From Xiphydria camelus (lineage: Eukaryota; Arthropoda; Insecta; Hymenoptera; Xiphydriidae), in the NCBI GenBank assembly GCA_963678675.1, contig OY783198.1, positions 9,750,012 through 9,814,011 on the forward strand: a stretch of 64,000 bases of DNA, in the 5' to 3' direction. Each line of letters starts with the position of its first letter. Position 1 is the stretch's first letter. This document shows positions 12,601 through 20,782 of the stretch, piece after piece. A program made the position numbers and the translations under genes. Under the pieces are notes generated by a model. The model made no database searches and was not told the origin of the DNA. It worked only from the letters and a program-made list of their open reading frames with translations.

Positions 12601-15600
12601 TTCGCAACGCAGGAGGCTTCCGTTCGCTCGCGATAGACTCGACGAAAGACGCGTTGCTTCGTTCGACGGGGTTTGTACCGTCTGCTTGTTAAGGGAAAGA
12701 ATAATGTCTACACAGAAACGCGTACGAAATAAAAATCGAGAGAAATCGTCAAATAAAATGTATGGCGCTATAACTGTACTTTTGTAAACTGTAAACCGTA
12801 AGCTGTATAATGTACTACATTCTATTATATAAAGTCACATAAGAAAATAGTGTAACTTTATAGAACGTGGCCTCTTATAGAGCTTATAGTATGATAGGTA
12901 CAGAATAGCGCCGTTAATTCGGTCTGCTCACTAATTTTTGTATTGCAGATTCGACAAATTTGAACCAAATTATTTACTCCGTATTTTATCATTTTTCTCT
13001 TTCGGCCTATTTAAAAATGCAATTACCTACACTGAGAGAAAAAAAGATTTAAAATTATTCTGTTAGAAGGATAATCTAAGTACGAAAGGTGAAATAGATC
13101 AAAAATTATCCTTCCAGGGTTTAAAATTTAACCTTCCTATTTTACCTTTCGTACTCAGATTATCCTTCTAACAGAATAATTTTTAATCTTTTTTTTTTCT
13201 CAGTGTACGTCATTGTCCTGCAAGACTTATCTCGCACTCGTTGCTCGGCATAAGTGCGTCTCTTTAGTTTTTCGATGACGTCAAAATCTTATAAATGCAT
13301 ATAGAGAAACACACTTGTAACTCAGCGAATAATTATTTTTTCGGATATTTTCTTTTTCTTATGATAGGTATTATAAATATATACACACAGATTACAAATT
13401 GAATTTAAAAACACGATCATTTTTGTATGCAAATACCGAATTTGCAAAGTTAAATCGAGATAGAATTGGCGTGCTACGACGAATAAATAACGAATAGCTC
13501 CGATTTCATCGATAAGCCGCGAGCTTTCGCATGAAATCGCGTCGATTGGAAACAGAGAGCCTTTTAAAACACACGGGATACGCTTCTTCCATCGTCTCTG
13601 ACGATCATTAGCATTGCACGAAGACGAGGAGAGAAAATCTCGAACCGGATAGAGTGCAATGTCCCCTTGGAAGGAGAATTCACGGCCAAACGAACGGAAT
13701 ATTACGAATCTACGGGGAAAATACTACGCTCGCCGGCGCGACGATTTTGAATAGCGGCTGTTTACGCTTCGCTGCAAATTCTATGGAGATCACGTTGCGA
13801 TTTCTTGCCCGAGAAATGCGTATACATACAAACGTATAGAAATCGTCATAGCGGAGCTTTAATTCCCCGGGTTTCGTTCGAAAAACTGCGTCGCGCCGAT
13901 AGCAAGGTACCCCAGGATGAAAGAAAGTCGAATAAAATACACGAAAACGTTACTCCAGCGTACACGGAAAACAATAAATAAACATTGACAAAGTCTGTGG
14001 TAAATTTCGGGACAAGGCTAATTTATTGTTACGACAACTACAGGGCTGGAAGTGGTCTATGACCTCTAAAAAATAAGGGAAATAATAACCTTATGAGCAC
14101 AAAAGAGTGACCAAAGAGTTACCAATGTAACTTTCATTTTTTGAATTACGAGAAACTTAAGGAACAAACAAGTATCACAAATTTATGTTTATGACTTCAG
14201 AAGTCTATTTCAAAGAAAGATTAAACATTACATTTACATTTATCTCGTTATTCAAATAACTACTGATTGAGTAAACTAAACTTAGTAGCTGATTTAAATA
14301 GATGCGAAAAACGTAAAAACTTTTTCGATAGTGTACTCTTTGTGATTTATAACTTTGGTTTTGAGTAATAATAATTAGGGTAGATGACCTATTCTTAATC
14401 AACGTACCAGAATTGGATAAACTGATTCAGAATCAATAGTTTACACTGATTTTGACCTTAATAACTTTAGGCTTTTAGCAATGAATTGCATGATTGATTC
14501 TGACTTTTTTTCTTTTAACTCGCTTTCGTACTAAATCAGTTTCCCGATTTTTATTAGCTACTTCTTTCTGCACTGGCTTAACGCCTTCTAACATAATTTG
14601 CGCTGAATTTATGCAGCTCTCTCAGCACCTATATGCACAGAATCTTTGTTGTATAACTTTGAAGAGCATGAATGATTGATCAAAATGTCAAAATTAGGGT
14701 GTAGAAGTGACTTTTGTTGAAAGGACTGACAAAAAAGGTGACTCGCTGAAAAGAACTGACCAGCTTCCAGCCGTCAACTACAATTTTAGTAAAAATCAAA
14801 GCAACGCTTACAACTTCTACAATTTGTACTATAATTTTTACTAAAACTGTACCTATTCCTGACAATAAACTGGCCTTATACCGAAATTTGCCACAAACTT
14901 TGTAAATGCTACGATTTATTTTGTTTCCGTGTAAAGCGAAAATGCCTAACGAAGCACACAAGCGCGAATCCTCGCGAGAAACCAAAATGGGCTATTTTCG
15001 CACGAGAACGCGCGCGACGTAGAAGGAGCAACAGACGCCGCGTCGCCTTCGGCTCGCCCCGCCGATCCGCGAGACGTTCGGATTTCGACCGATCCGTACA
15101 CCCCCTCCCCGGAAGCGCAGATGTGCAGCCGTCGATACGCGTGCACACCGCGCACACGCATACCGATGGCGCGCCAGCGCGCACGGCGTGTGGAAGCCGA
15201 GGCGAGCGCGGGACACCACCGCAACAGACGGGCGGCGCGGCGGCGCGAGAGCGCAGCGACGTCGGGCCGTTGCTCCCGCTGTCAACGCACCGCTTAAATA
15301 CCTGGGTCGAGGTTACTAAAAGTCAGAGCGAAGCGACCTTGCCTTGTAAGCATCCGGTATGTTGACTGGCTCCCCGCTCTCAGCAACGTAGCCCACGATC
15401 CCGGTGCCCCAGGAGATCTTGATCTCCTCCTTCTTCTCCATCTCGAGGAGGGTCGAGCGCGAGCACACGTCGAAGAGCTTCGAGACGAGGCAGCGGCTCC
15501 GCGAGTACGTGCGATTGTTGTTGCGGCTGTGGACGTTGTTGTTGCGCGGCGTCCCGCCGCCGCCGCCGCCGCCACCGTCGTTGCCCTCGTTGCCGCCGGT

Positions 15601-18600
15601 CTCGTTACCGTGCGAGGAGGGGGGCATGCAACCGCCGCCCCTTTCGCCCTGCACCAAAAACAGCGAGCCCCGGTCGGCGTGCAGCAGCGTGCTCACGTTC
15701 TGCAGGATCTTGTGGCACAGCGAGCGCACGTCCAACTCGTTACAGATGTCTTTCACCTGCGAACAGCGAGCGCGGGGTTCTCGTGTAACGGCCGTCGGGG
15801 TAACGAGGAGATAAGCGGCGCGGCTCGAAATGCGTATCGATGCCGCGGACCCGCCGGCTAATTTATTCGATCTTCGCCAGCTGGACGTATTCCGCTTATC
15901 CGCGAGCGCGACGGGCTTATCGTCGGCCGCGACCGCTTCGTTGCTTTTATCGACGTGTATTCGCTCGCCTTTCTGTATTCCATCGGGACTCGTTTTTCGA
16001 TGTCGGGAGTACACGCCTCGAGACGATTTGAGATTTTTACGAATTACACAGGTCCGATCCGGATCGCGACGCGTTTGTTTATGACGTTGGTTTGTCTAAA
16101 TATTATGCGACGTTTGTAACCGTCGTGTAGATTGCAATATCGTATATATACTCTTTGGAAGCGTTGAATTCGTGTAAATGTGACGTCTTACAAAATGAGC
16201 GCATTTACTAATAGACAACGTTATGTTGGCTTTCGATATTTCTCAAAATTTCACGGAAAAGTGCACGTGATTTTAAATGCACATTACAAACCTTCAGATT
16301 TAGAAGTACACAGTTAGAAATTCTGTATTGGAATCGGTCCGCGTATTCTAAATAGTTCTTTGTCTCAATTTAACATTCTTTGTATTAATTTTAACGTTGT
16401 TCGTGTTACATTAAAAAAAATATTGAATCAACGTGGAAAATCGACTGATTTTAACGTATAAAATTTAATGGACCGATTTGAGCACAAACTTTCCAACTGT
16501 CTGGAAAGATACAAACTATAACGCCGACAATTTTATAAGACCTCGCGCATTTTAACGATACACAGAAAAAAAAGGGTCAGCAAAAAATCATGAGAAAACC
16601 CATGAATTTTTAGTTATTCCAGTAACAGGGCTCCTCAATGTGAAACATCCAAGTTTTTAATAGACCACAGCGTATTTTTTATAGTTCCTACACAGAGAAA
16701 GAAATAGTAGATTTGACTAATTTGGCAGTTACGGGCGGGGGAACGCCGATTTGGGGTTACTTGAATTAAATAATTGATTTATAAAGATTTGAAATTGTTT
16801 GACGAAAACAAGCTATAGTCGAGCCTAGCGAATTATTATATTAGTTCAAGTAACTATATCTGCGTTCCCCCGCCGGCGACCGCTAATTTAGTCAGATCTA
16901 CCACATTTTTTTCTCAGTGTAATAGTATAAACATCAGTTTGTACGGTAAAATTTACCAATCTCTCATTAATATGTATCGGGTGTTTACGGGTTTATACTC
17001 TTACAAATTGTAAAAAGTACGCTGTGTCTATTAAAAAATTTAACGTTTCACCTCGTGGAGCCTTATTACTGGGATTTGCTGTAAAAATTACTAATATTTT
17101 TTTCCGTGTAGAGTTATAAAATGAACATATCGACGCTCGCAAATAAGAACATCGTATCTCAATAATGACAGTTTCTCAAAAAGTAGGTTTAAAGTTAATA
17201 ATATTTATGCCAAATTTTTCCATATTAATCAGATACCTACGATTAAACTACTTTGTTTAAAAATCCACATATTTGCAAAAATAATGTAGAAATCATGGTT
17301 TTCACTGAAAGAGGAGAATTTCTTATATTGAAAAGTGATGTCAACTCATTTTGGCCAAAAATTGAGATAGGTACGATGTTCTTATTTGCCAGCGTCGATA
17401 TTTCTCCGAAGGTTGCGTCGAAAAACCGGAAGAGAACCTACATAATAGAATTCCCCGCCCAGCAACATTCGACGGATATGACCGATCGCGAAGAGAAGAA
17501 AAGAGAGGAGAATTAATTCACACCAGTTCGAAGATGAGGTCCTTCTCGTCCAGATGCCTGAGCTCGTGCCTGGACCGTCTCTGCGGCCGGCCCGAATTTC
17601 CGGTGCCGAGCTGCTGCTGATTCCCGGGTTGCCCGGGGTCAACGGAACCGACGCTGAGGAACGTCGGGGTGCCGTCGATCGTGTTGACGATCGGCTTGAG
17701 CAGTCCCCCCCTCTCGAACTCGTGCGCGGAGATCTTGCGGACCGGCGTCGTGGCGCCCGATCCTCCCGAACCGCCCCGGCCGGAAGAGGAGGTTCCGGAT
17801 CCGTGGGTCGGGCTCGCCAGCTCCAGACAGCTTCCCGTGGACGACGTCGGCGTCGCGTGAGACACCAACCACATGTCCACCGTCTGTCGCGTCACCTTCC
17901 TGCGCGCGAAAACGGAAACGGAGCGTATATATTGTATACCTATACAGTTCGGCGTCTCGGCTCGCGTTTCGCTATTATGAACTGGCGCTCGTCGCTCCGA
18001 TTTTCGTGTCACCCACAAATGAATATTTCCGAAAAAAATACAGAGAAATCGAATTATACAGAAGCACAATTCGGTGTTTTCACGAATTTTTGTTTATTGC
18101 AGATTTGAAAAATTTAGACAAAATTATTGACCCACAGACATTTTTTTTATTTCTCATTTTCGATCTTATCAGAGCTAGAAAGCGACATTTTTAATGCAGC
18201 TACGTTATAGTGTTATATGAGCCTATCTCGCTCGCATTCATTATTTGGTATAAGTATCTACGCCTCTTTTATAATTTAGCAAAATCGTTGTACTCGTATA
18301 ACTTAATTTTTCAACAAATTTCGGGAAATATTCATTTTCGAGTGGCTCAAATCGCGCGAAATGCTGATATTGCTCCAATCTACGGGAGAGTCTTGACGAA
18401 AGGGAGGGAAGAGAGAAATAAGGATCCACACACATACCTTAGGAAGTAGTCGTTGACGAAGTCGGGATGCTCGTCGAGCCACGCCTCCATTCGCGCATAC
18501 TCCGGATCGTACACCGCCGACGTGGAGGAGTAGTAACCGGACTTGCCATCTTGACACTGTTGCAGGGCCGCCTGGCTGGCGCTGATACCCTGAACGCTTT

Positions 18601-18640
18601 GCACCCCCTGCACACACGGAGCTGCCGTCTCCGCCGTCAT
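3424..18640 (-). CDS. Pde11: PDE11, dual 3',5'-cyclic-AMP/cGMP phosphodiesterase (14 coding exons)
   Basis: Hydrolyses cAMP and cGMP to the 5' monophosphates; the family is cytosolic. The exons join in phase: 18438-18640, 17524-17899, 15343-15756, 6922-7170, 6551-6661, 6366-6463, 6206-6269, 5860-6095, 5501-5600, 5142-5396, 4914-5023, 4371-4776, 4140-4223, 3424-3603. The 2886 nt give 961 residues plus TGA. Domain order is an N-terminal PDE11 motif (about 50-75), GAF-A (about 194-405), GAF-B (about 425-600) and the catalytic domain (about 640-905). Visible catalytic features are HNWRH (685-689), HDLDH (725-729), the metal-binding Asp near 836 and the purine-selective Gln near 889. From family knowledge, the sequence follows insect Pde11 closely along its length. 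All introns are GT-AG except intron 3, which is GC-AG. The start is the first in-frame ATG of exon 1 (18638-18640), but a splice acceptor upstream means an earlier exon could supply a different N-terminus. Confidence 0.95.
4140..4223 (-). CDS. Pde11: PDE11 exon 13 (purine-selective Gln)
   Basis: 28 codons in phase 0: [20 protein letters not shown] then SICLPIYE. The Gln of MMQ corresponds to the invariant Gln that hydrogen-bonds the purine ring. Acceptor cgttgcag, donor GAG|GTGAGT. Confidence 0.95.
4371..4776 (-). CDS. Pde11: PDE11 exon 12 (catalytic core)
   Basis: The largest catalytic exon (406 nt). It opens [20 protein letters not shown], continues through [16 protein letters not shown] and [20 protein letters not shown], and ends [28 protein letters not shown] supplies the third conserved metal ligand (Asp) and the TKPW motif. 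The acceptor follows cctatcag and the donor is ATC|GTTAGT. Confidence 0.96.
4914..5023 (-). CDS. Pde11: PDE11 exon 11 (HDLDH metal-binding motif)
   Basis: Acceptor cttccag, donor CAA|GTGAGT, 110 nt. It reads [20 protein letters not shown], then [16 protein letters not shown]. It holds the HDxDHxGxxN signature (PROSITE class of cyclic nucleotide phosphodiesterases) that binds the two catalytic metals. Confidence 0.96.
5142..5396 (-). CDS. Pde11: PDE11 exon 10 (start of catalytic domain, first metal-site His)
   Basis: 85 codons. It reads [20 protein letters not shown], then [20 protein letters not shown] and [25 protein letters not shown] supplies the catalytic His and the first metal-binding His of class I PDEs. 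Donor ACC|GTAAGT. The acceptor is a tandem CAGCAG: use of the first AG adds a Gln (exon start 5399), use of the second gives the start at 5396. Confidence 0.95.
5501..5600 (-). CDS. Pde11: PDE11 exon 9 (GAF-B to catalytic linker)
   Basis: The first base completes Met of NTHM, then [20 protein letters not shown] and [13 protein letters not shown]. Acceptor cttccccag, donor AGG|GTTAGT. This helix couples the GAF tandem to the catalytic domain. Confidence 0.94.
5860..6095 (-). CDS. Pde11: PDE11 exon 8 (GAF-B C-terminal half)
   Basis: Acceptor tctacgcag, donor CAT|GTGAGT. It reads [20 protein letters not shown], then [24 protein letters not shown] and [20 protein letters not shown]. It carries the NKF...F..NDE motif equivalent to the GAF NKXnFX3DE signature, with Asn-Asp-Glu in place of Asp-Glu. 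236 nt, phase 2 at the 3' end. Confidence 0.95.
6206..6269 (-). CDS. Pde11: PDE11 exon 7 (GAF-B micro-exon-like segment)
   Basis: A short 64-nt exon: one base completing Ser, then [20 protein letters not shown] and Glu. Acceptor aatcgcag, donor GAG|GTAAGT (strong). The [11 protein letters not shown] motif is the conserved loop entering the ligand pocket of GAF-B. It is too short to show as an open reading frame by length alone. Phase continuity with exons 6 and 8 supports it. Confidence 0.92.
6366..6463 (-). CDS. Pde11: PDE11 exon 6 (GAF-B)
   Basis: Acceptor ttccgcag, donor ACTAG|GTGAAT, 98 nt ending in phase 2. It reads [20 protein letters not shown] followed by [12 protein letters not shown], the core strands of GAF-B and an acidic loop. 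Confidence 0.93.
6551..6661 (-). CDS. Pde11: PDE11 exon 5 (GAF-A/GAF-B linker and start of GAF-B)
   Basis: 37 codons in phase 0 at both ends, acceptor atttcag and donor CAG|GTACGC. It reads [20 protein letters not shown], then [17 protein letters not shown], the helix joining the two GAF domains and the first strand of GAF-B. It is almost identical to what I know of dipteran Pde11. Confidence 0.94.
6922..7170 (-). CDS. Pde11: PDE11 exon 4 (second part of GAF-A)
   Basis: Acceptor gattacag, donor CAG|GTGAGC, 83 codons, phase 0 at both ends. It reads [20 protein letters not shown], then CMPIKD and VAQVINK, and ends [13 protein letters not shown]. It contains the NKxnFX3DE-like end of the GAF fold (NK at VINK, then F and DEK), the motif associated with cyclic-nucleotide-binding GAF domains. 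Its 5' partner exon lies 8.2 kb away across the GC-AG intron. Confidence 0.95.
8103..8300. repeat. Short tandem repeat, unit about 125 bp
   Basis: GGAGCTGCA(A/C)TGAAATACTGACAGCGAATT occurs at about 8105 and 8231, each followed by ATTA..TATGACGA and AATGCAC. A related fragment (GATGCAAATATCTA...TTCGTTAAAATAAATT) lies at about 7446-7490 and 8184-8230. Confidence 0.65.
8340..9640 (-). other. Uncharacterised intronic stretch with several short minus-strand ORFs
   Basis: Four minus-strand frames of 68-95 codons follow one another (8495-8782, 8877-9098, 9102-9308, 9385-9636). None matches a family I know, no splice borders join them convincingly, and the stretch is probably a decayed transposon. 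Base composition is more balanced than the surrounding AT-rich intron. Confidence 0.3.
9753..10694. mobile_element. AGAGTGGC-ended non-autonomous DNA element, copy 1
   Basis: Starts CAGAGTGGCG and ends CGCCACTTTG, a short terminal inverted repeat. It is rich in the oligomer TTCCCTGA/TTTCCCTGATTT inside. Its first 150 bp closely match the element at 11666 in the same orientation. No coding capacity seen, so it is presumably mobilised in trans. Confidence 0.6.
11666..12318. mobile_element. AGAGTGGC-ended non-autonomous DNA element, copy 2
   Basis: Starts CAGAGTGGCGAACAAAATCT and ends near TTTCGCTACTCTT, an imperfect inverted repeat. It shares about 230 bp with the copy at 9753, including CAGATGAAATGTTTGTGAAT and CTCATGGCT(G/C)AGTGTCA. 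The right half (11929-12286) is a copy of the TTATTGCAGATT repeat family, so it is composite. Confidence 0.55.
11929..12286 (+). repeat. TTATTGCAGATT dispersed family, copy 1
   Basis: Begins with AATTCGGTTTTCTCAC, then ATTGCAGATTCGAAAAATT and TTCATTTCTCATTTTCGG, and ends ACCAAAAGACCGAATTTAG. The AATTCGGT start and ACCGAATT end form short inverted termini. Five copies are in the window, counting one in reverse. Confidence 0.7.
12917..13443 (+). repeat. TTATTGCAGATT dispersed family, copy 2, split by a MITE
   Basis: Same order of blocks as the copy at 11929: AATTCGGTCTGCTCAC, TATTGCAGATTCGACAAATT, GTGCGTCTCTTTAGTTTTTC and ACAGATTACAAATTGAATTT. It is interrupted at 13030-13205 by a CACTGAG-ended element with a TA duplication. 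Confidence 0.7.
13030..13205. mobile_element. CACTGAG palindromic MITE (TA target), copy 1
   Basis: Starts CACTGAGAGAAAAAAAGATT and ends with its complement ...CTTTTTTTTTTCTCAGTG, flanked by TA on both sides (13028-13029, 13206-13207). The inner arms repeat CTGTTAGAAGGATAATCT. 176 bp, no ORF. TA target and palindromic form suggest a Tc1/mariner-mobilised MITE (inference). Confidence 0.8.
15343..15756 (-). CDS. Pde11: PDE11 exon 3 (first part of GAF-A, with Gly/Asn-rich insert)
   Basis: Acceptor ttcgcag, then [18 protein letters not shown], the start of GAF-A. After [13 protein letters not shown] there is an insert of roughly 45 residues with eight consecutive Gly and several Asn-Asn-Asn runs, before [10 protein letters not shown] resumes the domain. 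It ends ...[17 protein letters not shown] then IPDAYK. The donor is AAG|GCAAGG, a GC-type 5' splice site. This is the only junction that keeps frame with exon 4: the GT five bases downstream gives phase 2 and an immediate stop in exon 4. The exon is 414 nt, exactly 138 codons. Confidence 0.9.
16563..17112. mobile_element. Inverted-repeat element in PDE11 intron 2 (host of a nested MITE)
   Basis: The left arm has GGGCTCCTCAATGTGAAACA and TTTTTAATAGACCACAGCGT. The right arm has their approximate complements, ACGCTGTGTCTATTAAAAAA and TTCACCTCGTGGAGCC. Outer ends are ACACAGAAAAAAAAGG and TTTTTTTCCGTGTAG. The middle carries a separate element at about 16689-16921. Confidence 0.7.
16689..16921. mobile_element. 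MITE nested in the element at 16563-17112
   Basis: Starts TACACAGAGAAAGAAATAGT and ends TTTTTTTCTCAGTGTA. Inner arms GACTAATTTGGCAGT...GGGGGAACGC and GCGTTCCCCCGCC...GCTAATTTAGTCAGATCT are complementary. 233 bp, with a TA at each end. No coding capacity. Confidence 0.7.
17524..17899 (-). CDS. Pde11: PDE11 exon 2 (regulatory N-terminus before GAF-A)
   Basis: Acceptor gcgcag, then G-AAG-GTG completes Arg and continues [17 protein letters not shown]. It holds a Ser/Gly-rich low-complexity stretch, then [17 protein letters not shown], a segment strongly conserved in insect Pde11. The RKIS core looks like a basophilic kinase site (inference). The exon ends ...DEKDLIFEL at a GTGTGA donor in phase 0, and the Val of ELVKDIC comes from exon 3. 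Translation without splicing hits a stop immediately after the donor, which supports the border. Confidence 0.93.
17900..18437 (-). other. PDE11 intron 1
   Basis: GT-AG intron of 538 bp. About half (18070-18350) is a copy of the dispersed TTATTGCAGATT family, also found at 11929, 12917, 21645 and 61105. Confidence 0.85.
18070..18350 (+). repeat. TTATTGCAGATT dispersed family, copy 3 (in PDE11 intron 1)
   Basis: Shares TTTATTGCAGATTTGAAAAA, CTCATTTTCGATCTTATCAG, GAGCTAGAAAGCGACATTT and AATGCAGCTACGTTAT with the copy at 11929. It is degraded at the right end. Confidence 0.65.
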
Positions 18641-18672
18641 CCTCGGCTCCTCGATGCTCCGCAAGTGCAGGC
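18438..18672 (-). CDS. Pde11: PDE11 exon 1 (N-terminal segment; 5' edge is a splice acceptor)
   Basis: The exon begins after a pyrimidine-rich acceptor (tttttgcag) at 18673. The frame is open to that border and reads Leu-His-Leu-Arg before the first Met at 18640, so 18641-18672 is either 5' UTR or extra coding sequence from an unseen upstream exon. The ATG has A at -3. Residues 50-67 contain [13 protein letters not shown] followed by DYFL, the hallmark N-terminal motif of PDE11. The exon ends in phase 2 (CTA-AG) at a GTATGT donor. No upstream start exon could be recognised elsewhere in the window. Confidence 0.88.
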
Positions 18673-18796
18673 CTGCAAAAAATGCGAGGGAAACGAACTT
18701 TACTCCACGACATCTACATAAATACCGGGAGATAGCGTCGTCTTTCTCGTGACGTATCTGAATGCGAGGTACATTAATCGAGGGTTGCTTGCATGG

Positions 18797-19325
18797 AGTA
18801 AAAGGGTGGGATAAAAACGCCTCGATTTAAGTGGACGTTCAAAATCGATTATCTTGAGAATGGTGGGAGGTATTGGAAAAAAGTTTTAGTAAAAAATGTT
18901 CGTTTTGGTTTTTACTGTGAAAAAGCTCTGCACGACTTCTTACATATCTCCACTGCGTTTTGAGGTAATGGCGGCTAAAGTCTAACAGAGATTTAACTTA
19001 GCATTTTTATCTCACTTTTACTCTAAATACCGGAATATTTTAAACATCCGCGGTTATATTGAGATTTGGTCTGCATACTTTTTGCAAGTTCATCTTCGGA
19101 TTCGCGATCAACGGCGCTCAAAAACCTATTCTTGACTTTTCACATATCTTCACTGCGTTTCGAGATAATAGCGGCTGAAGTTGAACGGAAATCAGGGCAA
19201 TTATCTCACTTTTATCCTAAATACCGAAATATCTTGAACATCCGCGGTTATATCGATTTCAGCTGCACACTTTTTGCAAGTTCATCTTCGGATTCGAGAT
19301 CGACGGCGCTCAAAAATCTTCAGAA
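18797..19325 (+). repeat. Tandem repeat of about 190 bp, array 1
   Basis: Units contain ACATATCT(C/T)CACTGCGTTT, ATAATGGCGGCT-like and AACATCCGCGGTTATAT, then TTTTTGCAAGTTCATCTTCG. Two nearly complete units lie at about 18946-19135 and 19136-19325, with a degraded one before them. The same unit type occurs at 30684-31075. Confidence 0.7.
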
Positions 19326-19773
19326 AGCATTTCCTCCGTATTAATCACGAGATTTTATTTAATTTCAATCCATCGTATATTTCAGATTTTTCATATAGAA
19401 CGCGAAATTCAGTCAATTCATCGAGTTACCCGATGCACGCGGTCATTTGAATGCTCGACCTTTCCTTTTCTCATATTTTATTCAACCAAATATAACCTAA
19501 ACGACTAAATTACAAAGATTTCGAAATATGTCAATTGAAAAAAAGTAACGACGTTCCATAAAACGGCGTAAAAACCGCATACAAATAGTCACGCATTCCG
19601 ACACAGCATCCCAAAGAAACCACTCGAAAGACACGCCGCCATAATACTGATTTACGGGGCTATTTCGGCGGGGGGGGATGGAATATCGACCGTCCTCTGA
19701 TCGTGCAGTGGAAGTGACTTCGAAAGCGCTATTAAACCGGCAATCTACGTCGCGGGAAGCGCGCATCACGCAC

Positions 19774-20139
19774 CGTAAGGGCGTATCTCAGTTTTGATGA
19801 TTTCCCAGAGGAGAGCGATTTAAAATATTTCACGATTTTTCATTGTGAATAAGTCCTGCAATTATTTGTATATCTTGGTGATTTTTTTATGTATAAAATT
19901 ATGCGCTTGAATGCCTTTTAAATCACACGTATGGGCCTATCCTAAGTTAGGCCTACTATACGTGAGATTTAAATTTTGATTATTTCGAGACACGACGAAA
20001 AATATATATGGGGAGCAAAAGTATAAAATGCTGAGGTACGCCGGGTCGTGAGATAAAAATATAAGGCTTAAGAGAGAGAGAGAGCAACCTATTGGCGGTC
20101 GTAACTCAATTTTCAAATCTTTTGAGATACGCCCTTACG
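19774..20139. mobile_element. MITE with CGTAAGGGCG termini
   Basis: Starts CGTAAGGGCGTATCTCA and ends TGAGATACGCCCTTACG, a perfect 17-bp inverted repeat. 366 bp, AT-rich, with a small internal palindrome (GGCCTATCCTAAGTTAGGCC). No ORF. Confidence 0.75.
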
Positions 20140-20650
20140 TGATAAGACCGACGATATGTGTGCCGCGATCTCCGCTCAACTATTTTACCACTTTGCGACG
20201 ATGCAGGCGGACGGTGGAGTGCCCAGGAGACGCGAAGGAGGAAGACGAAAGGACGAGAGGAGGAGCGGGCATAAAAGTGATCGCGTGCCGCGCGTACATA
20301 CGTTGCGTCGCGGCTAACGCCACTCTGTGTGCGCCGCGGAATGAAATTAGTCGAGCGCTCCGCTAGTCTCGATTCTCCCGGCGGGGCTGCGCATTAAGGT
20401 TGATTCTCACTATACGTTCCGTTTCCGTTCCGTTTACATAAAATATTATGACATAAAAATAAGTGTGGGTATACACACTTTCCGTTCCGTTTAGATACCG
20501 TTTCCGAACACTTCCGTTCAGTTTAAACGCAAAAGTATTTTTGACGGACAGACTGAAACGTGTCGGAAGCGGTAAGGATAGTGGGAACAGTCTTTGCGGG
20601 TCAGTTACATATTGTTTGGCGGACAGCGCGTTTGCTTTTAGTTTTGAAAT

Positions 20651-20770
20651 ATGAATGATGAGAAACTGATTGAACTGGTGAGGCAAAATCCTATCCCTGA
20701 AGGAGTGCTAACGATACGTTATTCGCAGGATCGACTTTCCTCAACAGCTACCGTTTCTTCATCATTATAG
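20651..20770 (+). pseudogene. Truncated MADF-like DNA-binding protein start (Harbinger)
   Basis: ATG at 20651 reads MNDEKLIELVRQNPIPEG and then unrelated sequence to a stop. The EKLIELVRQ pattern is the first helix of MADF domains that accompany Harbinger transposases. Only this first helix remains. Confidence 0.5.
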
Positions 20771-20782
20771 GGGAGCGAGAGG

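Larger units (their letters stand above)
7171..15342 (-). other. PDE11 intron 3 (8.2 kb, GC-AG)
   Basis: The largest intron. From low to high coordinates it holds short tandem repeats at 8103-8300, an uncharacterised stretch at 8340-9640, an AGAGTGGC-ended element at 9753-10694, plain sequence to 11665, a second such element at 11666-12318, a dispersed-repeat copy split by a MITE at 12917-13443, AT-rich sequence to 14940 with no gene seen, and a CpG-dense block 14950-15300 abutting exon 3. Confidence 0.85.
15757..17523 (-). other. PDE11 intron 2, with nested MITEs
   Basis: GT-AG intron of 1767 bp. It holds an inverted-repeat element at about 16563-17112, itself interrupted by a second element at about 16689-16921. 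The rest is AT-rich with no recognised feature, apart from a CpG-dense first 250 bp next to exon 3. Confidence 0.85.

Noticed and set aside
15316..16014. Extension of the exon 3 frame upstream to 16014 as a longer exon
   Set aside because: A strong acceptor at 15757 joins exon 2 in phase to give ELVKDIC; the upstream residues match nothing in PDE11.
17554..18108. 184-codon plus-strand open frame
   Set aside because: It is the antisense of PDE11 exon 2; the minus strand has the conserved PDE11 protein.
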